Part shown: positions 34,261 to 43,341 of the stretch, piece after piece
Numbering within the stretch: the first letter of the stretch is position 1
Layout: each line of letters begins with the position of its first letter
Source: Muricauda sp. SCSIO 65647
Lineage (GTDB): Bacteria; Bacteroidota; Bacteroidia; Flavobacteriales; Flavobacteriaceae
Assembly (NCBI RefSeq): GCF_021534965.1
Contig: NZ_CP091037.1
Span: forward strand, 1,032,501-1,096,500
Reading direction: 5' to 3'
Length of the DNA stretch: 64,000 nucleotides
The notes under the pieces: generated by a model
What the model was told of the DNA's origin: nothing
The model's database searches: none
Seen by the model: the letters and a program-made list of their open reading frames with translations, nothing else
Made by a program: the position numbers and the translations under genes

Positions 34261-35811
34261 ATGGAGAACTCTTTAAAAAGAACTTGGTTTTTGGCAATGG
34301 TGGTTTCCTTAGGGGGGTTCCTCTATGGGTTTGATGCTGCAATCATCTCAGGGGTAATGAATTTTGTGACACCAGAGTTCAACCTCAATACTGCACAGCA
34401 AGGATGGATCCCCAGTTCGCCGTTATTTGCGGCCATGTTTGCCATGCTCTTCTCTGGAAGAATAAGCGATGTGATCGGGAGGAAGAAAATGCTATTGATC
34501 GTCGCATTTCTCTATGCACTTTCAGCCCTTATGTCTGCCTATGCGATTGGCTATCATATGCTATGGATAGCAAGGATGATCGGTGGGGTGGCATTCGGAG
34601 CCGCACTGGTTATTGCACCGGTCTATATCGCTGAAGTGTCCACCGCCAAGTCAAGGGGCAAATTGGTCTCCATCCAACAGTTGAATATTGTTCTGGGCTT
34701 TTTTGCGGCTTTTTTGAGCAACTATTATTTCAACGAAGCCTATACATCGGGCACAAGTTCTTTTCTGACAGTTGAAAATGTATGGAGATGGATGCTGGGT
34801 GTGGAGTTTATTCCGGCTACTGCATACTTTGTTTTATTGCTTTTTGTACCCAGAAGCCCGCGTTGGCTTTTTGTTACGGAAAGGGATGGGGAAGCTCGTA
34901 AGGTTCTGATTTCACTACATGGTGATCAACAGGCAAAAGATGAGGCCAAGTCCATTTTGGAAAGTCTAAAGGCATCAAGAAAGAGTCATGACAAAGTCGG
35001 TATAAAGAATTTGTTCAACAAGTCATTAAAGTATGTTATTGCGGTCGGGGTGGTAATTGGTATCATCCAGCAAATTACAGGCATCAATGCGGTATATTAC
35101 TACGCCACATCGATCTTTCAACAGACGGGCATTGGCACCAATGCCGCTTTTTTATCAGGTGTACTGCTGAGCTTTACCACTGTGGCCTTTACCCTAGTGG
35201 CACTTTTTCTAATAGACAAATTGGGACGACGCCCTCTCTTTCTGGTCGGTCTTGCGGGCATTGCTATAAGCATGCTGCTTTGCGGATATGGTTTTAGTAA
35301 AGCTACCTATGAGTTAACAAGCGCTAAGGTGAACGTGTTCGATGAACCAATCCAGCAACGATTGGAGATGTATGTAGACAAGGTTTACGATAACGATATT
35401 GATTTTAAAAATGATATGAAACAAGCCCTAGGGAAAGAGACTTATGTAAAAAATGAGAGTGCCATTCTTGAGGTTGCCACAAATATGAACCCGGTTTTGG
35501 TACTCATTGGAATTTTAGGTTTCGTTGCCTGTTTTGCCTTTTCATTGGGTCCGGTTATGTGGGTGATGCTTTCAGAACTGTTTCCGAATCGCTATCGTGG
35601 TTTGCTCATTGGGTTCATTGGGTTTTTGAACGGTTTTTCAAGTTGGCTGGTCACTCAGATTTTTCCATGGGAACTGGCCAATCTAGGCAATGCGAAAACC
35701 TTTTTTGTTTTTGGTACGGTTGCACTAATAGGGTTTTTTATCCTTTTCAAAATATTACCTGAAACCAAGGGAAAATCCTTGGAAGAACTAGAAGCTGAAT
35801 TGATAAAGTAA
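34261..35811 (+). CDS. MFS sugar porter (XylE-like)
   Basis: The 516-residue protein has 12 predicted membrane segments and sugar-porter motifs GFLYGFDAAIISG, GRKKMLLIV, VPRSPRW, QQITGINAVYYYATSIF and PETKGKSLEELEAEL. QQITGIN is the sugar-binding helix 7 motif also found in E. coli XylE. An unusually long hydrophilic loop of about 65 residues (NVFDEPIQQRLEMYVDKVY onward) lies between helices 9 and 10. Its stop codon overlaps the GH43 start (TAATG). Xylose:proton symport is the likely role, in parallel with the SSS symporter. Confidence 0.93.
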   Translation: MENSLKRTWFLAMVVSLGGFLYGFDAAIISGVMNFVTPEFNLNTAQQGWIPSSPLFAAMFAMLFSGRISDVIGRKKMLLIVAFLYALSALMSAYAIGYHMLWIARMIGGVAFGAALVIAPVYIAEVSTAKSRGKLVSIQQLNIVLGFFAAFLSNYYFNEAYTSGTSSFLTVENVWRWMLGVEFIPATAYFVLLLFVPRSPRWLFVTERDGEARKVLISLHGDQQAKDEAKSILESLKASRKSHDKVGIKNLFNKSLKYVIAVGVVIGIIQQITGINAVYYYATSIFQQTGIGTNAAFLSGVLLSFTTVAFTLVALFLIDKLGRRPLFLVGLAGIAISMLLCGYGFSKATYELTSAKVNVFDEPIQQRLEMYVDKVYDNDIDFKNDMKQALGKETYVKNESAILEVATNMNPVLVLIGILGFVACFAFSLGPVMWVMLSELFPNRYRGLLIGFIGFLNGFSSWLVTQIFPWELANLGNAKTFFVFGTVALIGFFILFKILPETKGKSLEELEAELIK

Positions 35812-37415
35812 TGAGTTATATACAAAATCCAATAATAAGAGGTTTTAATCCAGATCCTTCAATTTGCAGGGTAGGCGATGATTATTATATCGCTACATCG
35901 ACCTTCGAATGGTTCCCAGGAGTTCAAATTCACCACTCCAAAGACCTCAAAAACTGGAAACTTATCGCTAGGCCCCTCAACAGGATCTCTCAGTTGAACA
36001 TGAAGGGTATCCCCGATTCTTGTGGTGTTTGGGCGCCTTGCTTGACCTATGACAAAGGTGTCTTCTATCTGGTTTTCACTAATGTAAAGTCATTTGACGG
36101 AGTATGGAAAGATACCCCGAACTACATGGTAACCACAACAGATATATTGGGAGATTGGAGCGAACCCATCTATTTGTCTTCTAGAGGTTTTGATGGCTCA
36201 CTTTTTCATGATCCAGATGGAAAAAAATGGTACGTGAGCATGCTCGTAGATCACCGAAATGGTAAGTTCTTTGGTGGAATCGAAATGCAGGAATACGATC
36301 CGACTCAGAAAAAACTGATTGGCGAAGTTCACTATATAACAAAAGGAACCGACCTGGGTCTGACCGAAGGGCCGCATTTGTATAAAAGAGATGACTATTA
36401 TTATATAGTATTGGCCGAGGGGGGTACGGAATACGGACATGCCATGAGCATAGGAAGAAGCACCTCAATATTCGGGCCCTATGAGTTTCATCCAGAAAAC
36501 CCGCTCATTTCAGCAGCGGAGGAAAAAAACAACGTACTTCAAAAAGCTGGTCACGGAGATTTGGTCCAGACCCAAAACGGGGATTGGTATGCTGTTTTTT
36601 TGGTTGGAAGGCCACTTACCACACATGGCAATTGTACTTTGGGTCGTGAAACTGCCATTGAAGAGGTTGTTTGGAGAGCTGGTTGGCCTTGGCTGAAATG
36701 TGGAGGCAGAATTCCTAGGGAAAGGATTCCAATGTCAAAGCTGCCTGAATACGCATATGCTGAACCCAAAGAAATAGTGAAATTCGACAATGGTGATATT
36801 CCTATAGATTTTCAATCTTTAAGGGTACCTATTTCACCAAACTGGTGCAGTCTCAGCGCGAGAAAGGGCTTTTTGAGACTTTATGGCAAAGAATCCCTGA
36901 CTTCTTTGCATAACCAAAGTCTTTTGGCCAGGAGAATCCAAGATTTTCATGTCGTGGTTACCACAGAACTCGAATTTCATCCCACAAACATCCATCACAT
37001 GGCAGGTCTTGTATTTTATTACAATGCGGGCCACTACCATTATGCATGTATAACCTCAAATTCTGATGGCACCAAAAAGTATTTGAGCGTAATCTCTTCA
37101 GACAACTATAAAATGAGCTTTCAAGATGAACTGGAAGATATTACCACTTTTGATTCAATCGTTCTTCGCGGAGAGATGAATCGAGACCAACTTCAATTTC
37201 AATATAGCACAGATGGTGTGAATTTTAGAAATATGGGTCAAGTTCTAGACGCTGGTATACTATCTGACGATCACGTCAGAAATGGCAGAAGTCGCTATCG
37301 CCCGGCATTTACTGGAAGTTTCGTCGGAATGTGTTGCCAAGATTTGGAAATGAACGCGCACCATGCAGATTTTAAGTGGTTCGCATATAAAGAAATCAAT
37401 ACACAATACGAATGA
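35811..37415 (+). CDS. GH43 family beta-xylosidase/arabinofuranosidase, cytosolic
   Basis: The 534-residue protein starts at once with the five-bladed propeller (IRGFNPDPSI). The catalytic base is Asp15, the pKa-modulating Asp is Asp128 (GFDGSLFHDPDG) and the general acid is Glu186 (GLTEGPHL). A C-terminal beta-sandwich (about residues 330-530) completes the architecture of GH43 beta-xylosidases such as XynB. No signal peptide is present, so it should act on imported xylo-oligosaccharides inside the cell. It is translationally coupled to the MFS porter gene, which supports that role. Confidence 0.93.
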   Translation: MSYIQNPIIRGFNPDPSICRVGDDYYIATSTFEWFPGVQIHHSKDLKNWKLIARPLNRISQLNMKGIPDSCGVWAPCLTYDKGVFYLVFTNVKSFDGVWKDTPNYMVTTTDILGDWSEPIYLSSRGFDGSLFHDPDGKKWYVSMLVDHRNGKFFGGIEMQEYDPTQKKLIGEVHYITKGTDLGLTEGPHLYKRDDYYYIVLAEGGTEYGHAMSIGRSTSIFGPYEFHPENPLISAAEEKNNVLQKAGHGDLVQTQNGDWYAVFLVGRPLTTHGNCTLGRETAIEEVVWRAGWPWLKCGGRIPRERIPMSKLPEYAYAEPKEIVKFDNGDIPIDFQSLRVPISPNWCSLSARKGFLRLYGKESLTSLHNQSLLARRIQDFHVVVTTELEFHPTNIHHMAGLVFYYNAGHYHYACITSNSDGTKKYLSVISSDNYKMSFQDELEDITTFDSIVLRGEMNRDQLQFQYSTDGVNFRNMGQVLDAGILSDDHVRNGRSRYRPAFTGSFVGMCCQDLEMNAHHADFKWFAYKEINTQYE

Positions 37416-37450
37416 ATTTTATTTCAATACATAAATCCCTCTTTTCAAGA

Positions 37451-39298
37451 ATGGAAAAAATAACATATTTCCTATTTCTTTTGAGCATAGTGAGTGGGTA
37501 TGCCCAAGAAACCTCTTCGCATTTTGACTGGTCGGGCTATGAAAAATGGGAGAACAAAACCGTCTATTCCAAAACCTACGTTGTCGACCAAAAACACCAG
37601 CATGCCTCCGATACAAATGAAGGCACTTTGCAAAAGCCCCTGAAAACCATTAATAGAGCCGCCGAATTGGTAAAGGCCGGTGAAAGGGTTGTAGTATATG
37701 GAGGTGTTTACCGAGAAACCATTTTTCCAATAAATGGAGGAGAATCCAATAGTAAAATGATTTCCTATGAAGCGGCACCAGGAGAGGAGGTCATTGTCAA
37801 GGGTTCAAAAATATTAAGTGCAAAATGGGAACAACGAAAGATTTATACAGATGTTATAAAAGACACCACTTTGAGTTATACCTGGTCAAGAAAAATATGG
37901 GTAACCACCATACCCGATACTTTTTTTGAAGATGGATACTTTCCTTTAAAACTGCCCAATATACTACCGCAAGAACATAAGTTGATGCCATGGGCCAAGT
38001 TGGTAAAGAATATATCACCTTATACATCGACAAGGGGATTGATCTTTCAAGATGGGAAACGCATGGTTCAACTGGAAGATTATGGGGATCTGACCCGTGT
38101 TCCCGGTTCTTTTTGGGTGGATGCCGATGGTAAGACCATTCATATCCACTCTTTTGACAGTGGTAACCCCAATAGTTCGTTGTTTGAGGTGGCCATACGA
38201 AGCCATTTGTTCAAACCAAAACAGGTAGGGTTGAACTATATACAGGTTCGAGGGTTCACATTTGAGCATTGTGCCAACGGTTTTTTAAGGACAAGTACTG
38301 GAGCGGTGACAACACTGGGAGGTCAACGGTGGATAATTGAAGACAATACCATCAGGCATGTTAACTCATCAGGATTGGAATTTGGATATATGGCCTATGA
38401 AACTGAGGATCCAAATACTGAAAATTTTGTCAGGGAAAGAAAAGATGACATGGGTTTCATGTTGGTTAGAAACAATCATATATACGACTGTGGCACAGCA
38501 GGCATTAGAAGTTTTGTAGTATCAAATGGGATAATCGAAAATAACCACATCCACCATATAGGATGGCAAGACGCTGAAAACTATTGGGAATGTTCAGGAA
38601 TAAAAATGTTGGTGACACACAAAACTTTGGTATCAAACAATCATATACATGATATTCAAGGTGGCAACGGAATATGGTTGGATTGGGACATTAGATACTC
38701 AAGGGTCACCCAGAATGTCATTTACGATGTTCAGAACATTCAGGGAGGTATCTTTGTCGAGGCCAGTCACTATCCCAATTTGGTTGACAACAATTTTGTT
38801 TGGAACATAGATGGAAACGGCATCTATGCCAACGATACTGACTATTTAATGGTGTATCACAATATGGTTGGCAATACTACTGGCAGCGTCGTTCATGCCA
38901 TTGTGCAAACCGACAGATTTCAAAATGGCAGAAAACTGACGGCCGAAGAAAATCGTGTTTTCAATAATGTTTTTGTCGACACCAGACCCATGCGCTTCAG
39001 TGCGAATTCAAATTTGGTCGACCACAATGTGTATATAAAAACCAAGCAACCCGATTATATCGACCTAAAAGAACTTAGAGCCAAGGGTCATGATGAAAAC
39101 AGCATTCAAATAAATGGTCAGGTAGCGTTGAATAGAGAAGCCTTGTACGTATTTTGGAAGAGTACTGATGTTATCGAAAAAGTACCAAGATTGCCTGAGG
39201 TTTCATTTGATCTTTTCAATAATCCTCGCACAGCGGAAGTACTTCCGGGTCCGTTCAACTTTCTTAACAAGACAATAATTCCATTAAAAGAACACTAA
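37451..39298 (+). CDS. GH120-like beta-xylosidase, exported beta-helix protein
   Basis: The ATG at 37451 (MEKITYFLFLLSIVSGYAQ) gives a proper signal peptide and 615 residues; the upstream ATG at 37412 overlaps the GH43 gene. The sequence has a right-handed parallel beta-helix (THINRAA-like TINRAAELVKAGERVVVYGGVYRE, then many short repeats). It matches the layout I recall for the GH120 beta-xylosidase XylC: GIWLDWDI with Asp411 as nucleophile and GIFVEASHYPNLVDNN with Glu437 as acid/base. The spacing is 26 residues here against 23 in XylC. It probably releases xylose from xylo-oligosaccharides in the periplasm. An uncharacterised polysaccharide-lyase-like beta-helix is the alternative. Confidence 0.75.
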   Translation: MEKITYFLFLLSIVSGYAQETSSHFDWSGYEKWENKTVYSKTYVVDQKHQHASDTNEGTLQKPLKTINRAAELVKAGERVVVYGGVYRETIFPINGGESNSKMISYEAAPGEEVIVKGSKILSAKWEQRKIYTDVIKDTTLSYTWSRKIWVTTIPDTFFEDGYFPLKLPNILPQEHKLMPWAKLVKNISPYTSTRGLIFQDGKRMVQLEDYGDLTRVPGSFWVDADGKTIHIHSFDSGNPNSSLFEVAIRSHLFKPKQVGLNYIQVRGFTFEHCANGFLRTSTGAVTTLGGQRWIIEDNTIRHVNSSGLEFGYMAYETEDPNTENFVRERKDDMGFMLVRNNHIYDCGTAGIRSFVVSNGIIENNHIHHIGWQDAENYWECSGIKMLVTHKTLVSNNHIHDIQGGNGIWLDWDIRYSRVTQNVIYDVQNIQGGIFVEASHYPNLVDNNFVWNIDGNGIYANDTDYLMVYHNMVGNTTGSVVHAIVQTDRFQNGRKLTAEENRVFNNVFVDTRPMRFSANSNLVDHNVYIKTKQPDYIDLKELRAKGHDENSIQINGQVALNREALYVFWKSTDVIEKVPRLPEVSFDLFNNPRTAEVLPGPFNFLNKTIIPLKEH

Positions 39299-39309
39299 AA
39301 ACAGTAATC

Positions 39310-40434
39310 ATGAGAAAACAGGTATTCATACTTTTTGGTCTTGTACTTCTACTTTCTTGTATGGGAAAAACGCACGAGAACATAAGTGAGGCAGACTTAC
39401 AGGAAAAAGCGTCAAGAGAATTGGCCAAGTTCGAACCCAAAAAAGGTGTATTGCTATTTGTAGGGCAAGAATTGGAGGCCGTTGGCGGGCTTGACAAATA
39501 CAATGATGGTTATCTAGACCATTTCGCAAAGCCTGCTGGATGGACTACCTATAGCAATATCAGCCCAGGCCTAATGTCATTTGGTCGTACCCAAACAGGC
39601 TTGGATGGTCTGTTTGAAACCCACGATTGGGGAGACAGTGATTATAATGCCACTTTACAACATAATGATAAGAACTATTCAAATATGGCAATGGCCATTG
39701 GACTTGGTTTGGTCAATCACGAAGAAAAAGTGGCTGACGGCACACATGATGCATATATCGATAAGCTGGCGGATTTTTTATTGTCTTTGGGAAAGCGCCC
39801 TGTTTTTCTACGAATAGCTTATGAATTTGATGGAGACCCATGGAACCATTATGATAGGGAAACCACTATTGCGGCATATAAAAGAATCGTGGATAAGTTG
39901 CGTGACAAAGGGGTTGATAATACGGCCTATGTTTGGCAATCGACCGGGTTCATTTCAGGCCAAGAGCATTTAGAGGGCTGGTATCCTGGGGATGACTATG
40001 TGGATTGGTGCGGAGTGTCATTTTTTAATCGCTGGAAGGAAATAGAAATGTTTGAATTCGCCCGAAAAAAAGGAAAACCAGTTTTCATAGCGGAGGCAAC
40101 CCCTACCATCTCAGATTATGGCGGTAAATTATACGGACTGACCAAGGAGACCCAAATGGGTAATCCGCAACAAGCCGAAGAGGCTTGGCAAAAATGGTTT
40201 TTGCCCTTCTTCAACGCTATTGAAGAGAATGCCGATGTGGTCAAGGCCGTACATTATATTAATTGTCATTGGGATTCACACCCCATGTGGGTTGACAATC
40301 CGACCTTTAAGGGAATCGATGCCCGCTTGCACCTAAGTGATTCCATAAGCAAAAGATGGATTGAACGCACTTCGAAGGCACCTTTTATCTTGTCTTCAGA
40401 AGATCTATATGATAGACTTTACAACAATAATTAG
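39310..40434 (+). CDS. GH26-like glycoside hydrolase lipoprotein (possible beta-1,3-xylanase)
   Basis: The 374-residue protein has a lipobox (LLLSC, Cys17) and a TIM-barrel glycosidase pattern. Glu172 in RPVFLRIAYEFDGDPWNHY is the probable acid/base at the end of strand 4. Glu262 in PVFIAEATP is the probable nucleophile at strand 7. This EFDG-type strand-4 motif differs from the HEMNG of GH26 mannanases and, as far as I recall, resembles the beta-1,3-xylanase branch of GH26. With GH43, GH120 and xylose genes around it, a surface endo-xylanase is the most likely role. GH family assignment should be confirmed by profile search. Confidence 0.65.
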   Translation: MRKQVFILFGLVLLLSCMGKTHENISEADLQEKASRELAKFEPKKGVLLFVGQELEAVGGLDKYNDGYLDHFAKPAGWTTYSNISPGLMSFGRTQTGLDGLFETHDWGDSDYNATLQHNDKNYSNMAMAIGLGLVNHEEKVADGTHDAYIDKLADFLLSLGKRPVFLRIAYEFDGDPWNHYDRETTIAAYKRIVDKLRDKGVDNTAYVWQSTGFISGQEHLEGWYPGDDYVDWCGVSFFNRWKEIEMFEFARKKGKPVFIAEATPTISDYGGKLYGLTKETQMGNPQQAEEAWQKWFLPFFNAIEENADVVKAVHYINCHWDSHPMWVDNPTFKGIDARLHLSDSISKRWIERTSKAPFILSSEDLYDRLYNNN

Positions 40435-40446
40435 AACCTCTAAAAA

Positions 40447-41148
40447 ATGGACTTCAAAAAGATTCATGATACATTTTGGGACCAAGGATACATCATCTTT
40501 GAGAAGTTTTTTGACGACACTTTGATGGATGGTTACAATGAAAAGATATTGAAACATTATGGGGTAAACCCCAATTGGGAACATACAGATGAGTTTATTT
40601 CAAAATCAGCAGTAGAGGTCATCCCATGGTTTCCCTATCGCGACGGTTCCGGCGGTTTTGACGGAATAGATAAAGACGAGGATTTTAACCAAATTACAGA
40701 TGCAATACTTAAAAATGGGTGGAACAATCTTTATTGTATGATGATGTTTTCAAAAGCAGGGAGTAAAGGTCAGGCCTGGCACCAAGATTGTCCACCAGAA
40801 AATCCCATTAAGTATAATCTTAATCGTTTGGTATATACCCATGACATCACAGATGAAACCGGAGGTGAAATTGTAATAATGCCAAAGGCCCATAAAGCGG
40901 GAATACTGCCAGTTGGGAAACCTCATGAGGATATTGAGGGACAGCTGATCTTTCAACCAAAAAAGGGAACCGTGGTTTTTTTACACGGTCACTGTTTTCA
41001 CAGGGTAATGCCGGTCAAAAAGGACAGAATTTCCACAAATTTTAGAGCAGTCCCGATAGGTACCCCAGAAGACATTACCGATATCTGCGTATATAGAAAT
41101 ATGAGATATCGCTTTTCAACTTCGGAAGTCATAGAGGAAAGACAATAA
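40447..41148 (+). CDS. PhyH-type Fe(II)/2-oxoglutarate dioxygenase
   Basis: The 233-residue protein has the jelly-roll dioxygenase signature: AWHQDCPPENP gives the HxD pair, and HGHCFHRVMPVKKDRISTNFR gives the distal His with the 2-oxoglutarate-binding Arg. PhyH-family enzymes hydroxylate or demethylate small molecules using oxygen and 2-oxoglutarate. It is embedded between a glycosidase and a sugar-type oxidoreductase in the xylose operon, 12 bp and 16 bp from its neighbours. It may act on a substituted sugar, for example oxidative removal of an O-methyl group, but this is inference. Confidence 0.85.
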   Translation: MDFKKIHDTFWDQGYIIFEKFFDDTLMDGYNEKILKHYGVNPNWEHTDEFISKSAVEVIPWFPYRDGSGGFDGIDKDEDFNQITDAILKNGWNNLYCMMMFSKAGSKGQAWHQDCPPENPIKYNLNRLVYTHDITDETGGEIVIMPKAHKAGILPVGKPHEDIEGQLIFQPKKGTVVFLHGHCFHRVMPVKKDRISTNFRAVPIGTPEDITDICVYRNMRYRFSTSEVIEERQ

Positions 41149-41164
41149 GTATGCCTATTACAAC

Positions 41165-42148
41165 ATGGACAAAACGATAAAATGGGGCATTATTGGTCTG
41201 GGCCGAATTGCAAAGTTGTTTGCAGAAGATCTAAGACTGGTTGAAGATGCCGAATTAGTAGCCGTAGCTTCGAAGAGTTTGGAAAGGGCAAAAAGCTTTG
41301 CCAAAGAATTTGACAATCCAAAGGCGTATGCGTCCTACGAAGAATTGTTCAACGACGTCGATGTCGACGTGGTTTACATAGCAACACTGCATCATACCCA
41401 TTGCCAATACAGCATTGAGGCCATGAACCATAAAAAACACGTTTTGTGTGAGAAACCAGTTGCTATCAGCCAAGACGAAGCCAAGCAAATGGTAGAAGCA
41501 TCTTTAAGAAACAACGTCTTTTTCATGGAGGCCTTTTGGAGTCGGTTCAATCCTTCGATCGTAAAAATAAAGGAACTAGTTTCCAAGGGAAAAATAGGAA
41601 CCCTGAGGTACATTAATGCTGAATTCACCTTTTATAAGTTGGACGACGACCCAAAATCACGCTCATTGAACGTTAATTTGGCTGGAGGTTCTCTGTTAGA
41701 TATGGGGGTATACCCCATTTTTCTGAGTTATTTCCTGCTAGGAAAACCAGCAGAGGTTTTAGCGAGATCCCAGTTTTACGAAACTGGTGCCGAGATTCAA
41801 ACATCAATGATTCTTCAATATGAAAATGCGCAAGCCGTTTTGTATAGTGGGTTTGCGAACAATACTGACATGAAGGCGAAAATATGCGGTGAAGAAGGTG
41901 AAATATTTATTTCTCCTATTTGGCATGAGACACAAGGTTTCCAATTGGTGATCAATGGCAATAGCCAATTCTATGAACTACCGACAAAAGGCAAAGGATT
42001 TACCCATGAGATGGATGAAGTTCATGAATGCATCAGAAGTAAAAAAAGAGAAAGCACTAGATGGAGTCATCAAAATTCCCTTGAACTTATGGGCATAGTA
42101 GATAAGATTCGGTTAAATTCGGGTATTAAATTCCCATTCGAGGTTTAA
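41165..42148 (+). CDS. Gfo/Idh/MocA oxidoreductase, dihydrodiol/D-xylose dehydrogenase-like
   Basis: The 327-residue protein has the Rossmann motif WGIIGLGRIAKLFAEDL and HVLCEKPVAIS with the family's EKP lysine. FMEAFWSRFNP and GGSLLDMGVYPI are features of the dimeric dihydrodiol dehydrogenase/NADP-dependent D-xylose dehydrogenase group. It may oxidise D-xylose at C1 or handle a modified pentose formed by the adjacent dioxygenase. It is followed by the lacI gene after 12 bp. Confidence 0.87.
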   Translation: MDKTIKWGIIGLGRIAKLFAEDLRLVEDAELVAVASKSLERAKSFAKEFDNPKAYASYEELFNDVDVDVVYIATLHHTHCQYSIEAMNHKKHVLCEKPVAISQDEAKQMVEASLRNNVFFMEAFWSRFNPSIVKIKELVSKGKIGTLRYINAEFTFYKLDDDPKSRSLNVNLAGGSLLDMGVYPIFLSYFLLGKPAEVLARSQFYETGAEIQTSMILQYENAQAVLYSGFANNTDMKAKICGEEGEIFISPIWHETQGFQLVINGNSQFYELPTKGKGFTHEMDEVHECIRSKKRESTRWSHQNSLELMGIVDKIRLNSGIKFPFEV

Positions 42149-42160
42149 TGTAAATCGAAT

Positions 42161-43186
42161 ATGTCGAAGTTGACACTCAAAGACATAGCAAAACACTTTA
42201 AAGTCTCAGTATCTACTGTTTCAAAGGCTATTAATGATAGTTATGAGATAAGTGAAAAACTTAAAGGAGAAATAAAAGAATATGCAAAAGCCCATCATTA
42301 TAGGCCTAACAAGGTAGCACTGAACCTTATTAACAGAAATACAAAGACAATTGGGGTAGTAATCCCCAATATTCTAAATTATTTTTTTGTTCAAGTTATA
42401 TATGGCATTGAAAAGGTAACCGATGAGAAAGGATATAGCATCATCACATGCATAACCAATCAATCTTTGGAAAAAGAAACGAAAACGCTTGAACTATTGA
42501 GTAATGGCTCCGTGGATGGAGTAATAATCTCTTCTGCCGCGGAAGAGAATGAGCTACCCCATCATGCTGAACATTTAAGGGAACTGTCAGAAAATCAGAT
42601 TCCTTTGGTCATGTTTGATCGCGTGACCAATTTGATTGATTGTGATAAGGTTATAGTAGATGACTTTGAAGCAGGTTATAAGGCTACAAAGTTTTTCATA
42701 CAGACGGGTTGCAGAACAATAGCAATCGTTACTCCCATAGTGGATTCCGTAATAAGCAGGTTGAGGATTGAAGGCTATAAAAAAGCTTTGATTGAGAACA
42801 ATATTCCTTTTGATGACAAGCTCGTTGAGGCAACAGATTCCAAAGAAGACTTGGAACTGACCTTATCCCTTTTGCTGAATTACAAAAAAATCGATGGAAT
42901 TATGGCCCTTGATGAAATTACCGCGGTCAAGGTCATGAGCATTGTGAAATCGAGGGGGTATCATGTACCCAATGACATATCCATAATTGGCTTCACCAAC
43001 GGTGAGCTTTCAAAATACGTAACTCCTTCGATTACCATGGTGAGTCAACATGGAATGTATATTGGGGAAACCGTGGCCAAAATATTGATTGATCGAATAG
43101 AGAATAAAGACTCAGATGACCAATTTGAAACAAAAACCATAAGGACCAGTTTGGTCGTTCGTGATTCCACTTTAAAACTGGAATAA
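42161..43186 (+). CDS. LacI-family transcriptional regulator of the xylan/xylose locus
   Basis: The 341-residue protein has the LacI DNA-binding region (LTLKDIAKHFKVSVSTVSKAI, HHYRPNKVALNLINRNT) and a sugar-binding sensor (IGVVIPNILNYFFVQVIYGI, DGVIISS, VPNDISIIGFTNGELSKYVTP). It is the last gene of the ten-gene run that begins with xylB. Such placement gives feedback control by pathway flux. The nested palindrome upstream of susC is the best visible candidate for its operator. The plus-strand genes end here and the next gene is convergent. Confidence 0.93.
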   Translation: MSKLTLKDIAKHFKVSVSTVSKAINDSYEISEKLKGEIKEYAKAHHYRPNKVALNLINRNTKTIGVVIPNILNYFFVQVIYGIEKVTDEKGYSIITCITNQSLEKETKTLELLSNGSVDGVIISSAAEENELPHHAEHLRELSENQIPLVMFDRVTNLIDCDKVIVDDFEAGYKATKFFIQTGCRTIAIVTPIVDSVISRLRIEGYKKALIENNIPFDDKLVEATDSKEDLELTLSLLLNYKKIDGIMALDEITAVKVMSIVKSRGYHVPNDISIIGFTNGELSKYVTPSITMVSQHGMYIGETVAKILIDRIENKDSDDQFETKTIRTSLVVRDSTLKLE

Positions 43187-43341
43187 ATAAGTAGTTCAAG
43201 CTTCTAAGCCAGTCGGGATATAGAATTCACAGACTTATTTACATTTCCCAAATCAACTTTAAAAAGGCGACTCGGCCCAGGGTCGATCTGGGTAAACTTC
43301 TTCTCATGCACGCGTATTTTCCGGCACATGGAGAAACTATG

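Noticed and set aside
43277-43292. Short CCCAG/CTGGG inverted repeat between the second lacI gene and the GyrI-like gene
   Set aside because: The stem is only 5 bp and no T run follows, so it cannot be called a terminator with confidence.
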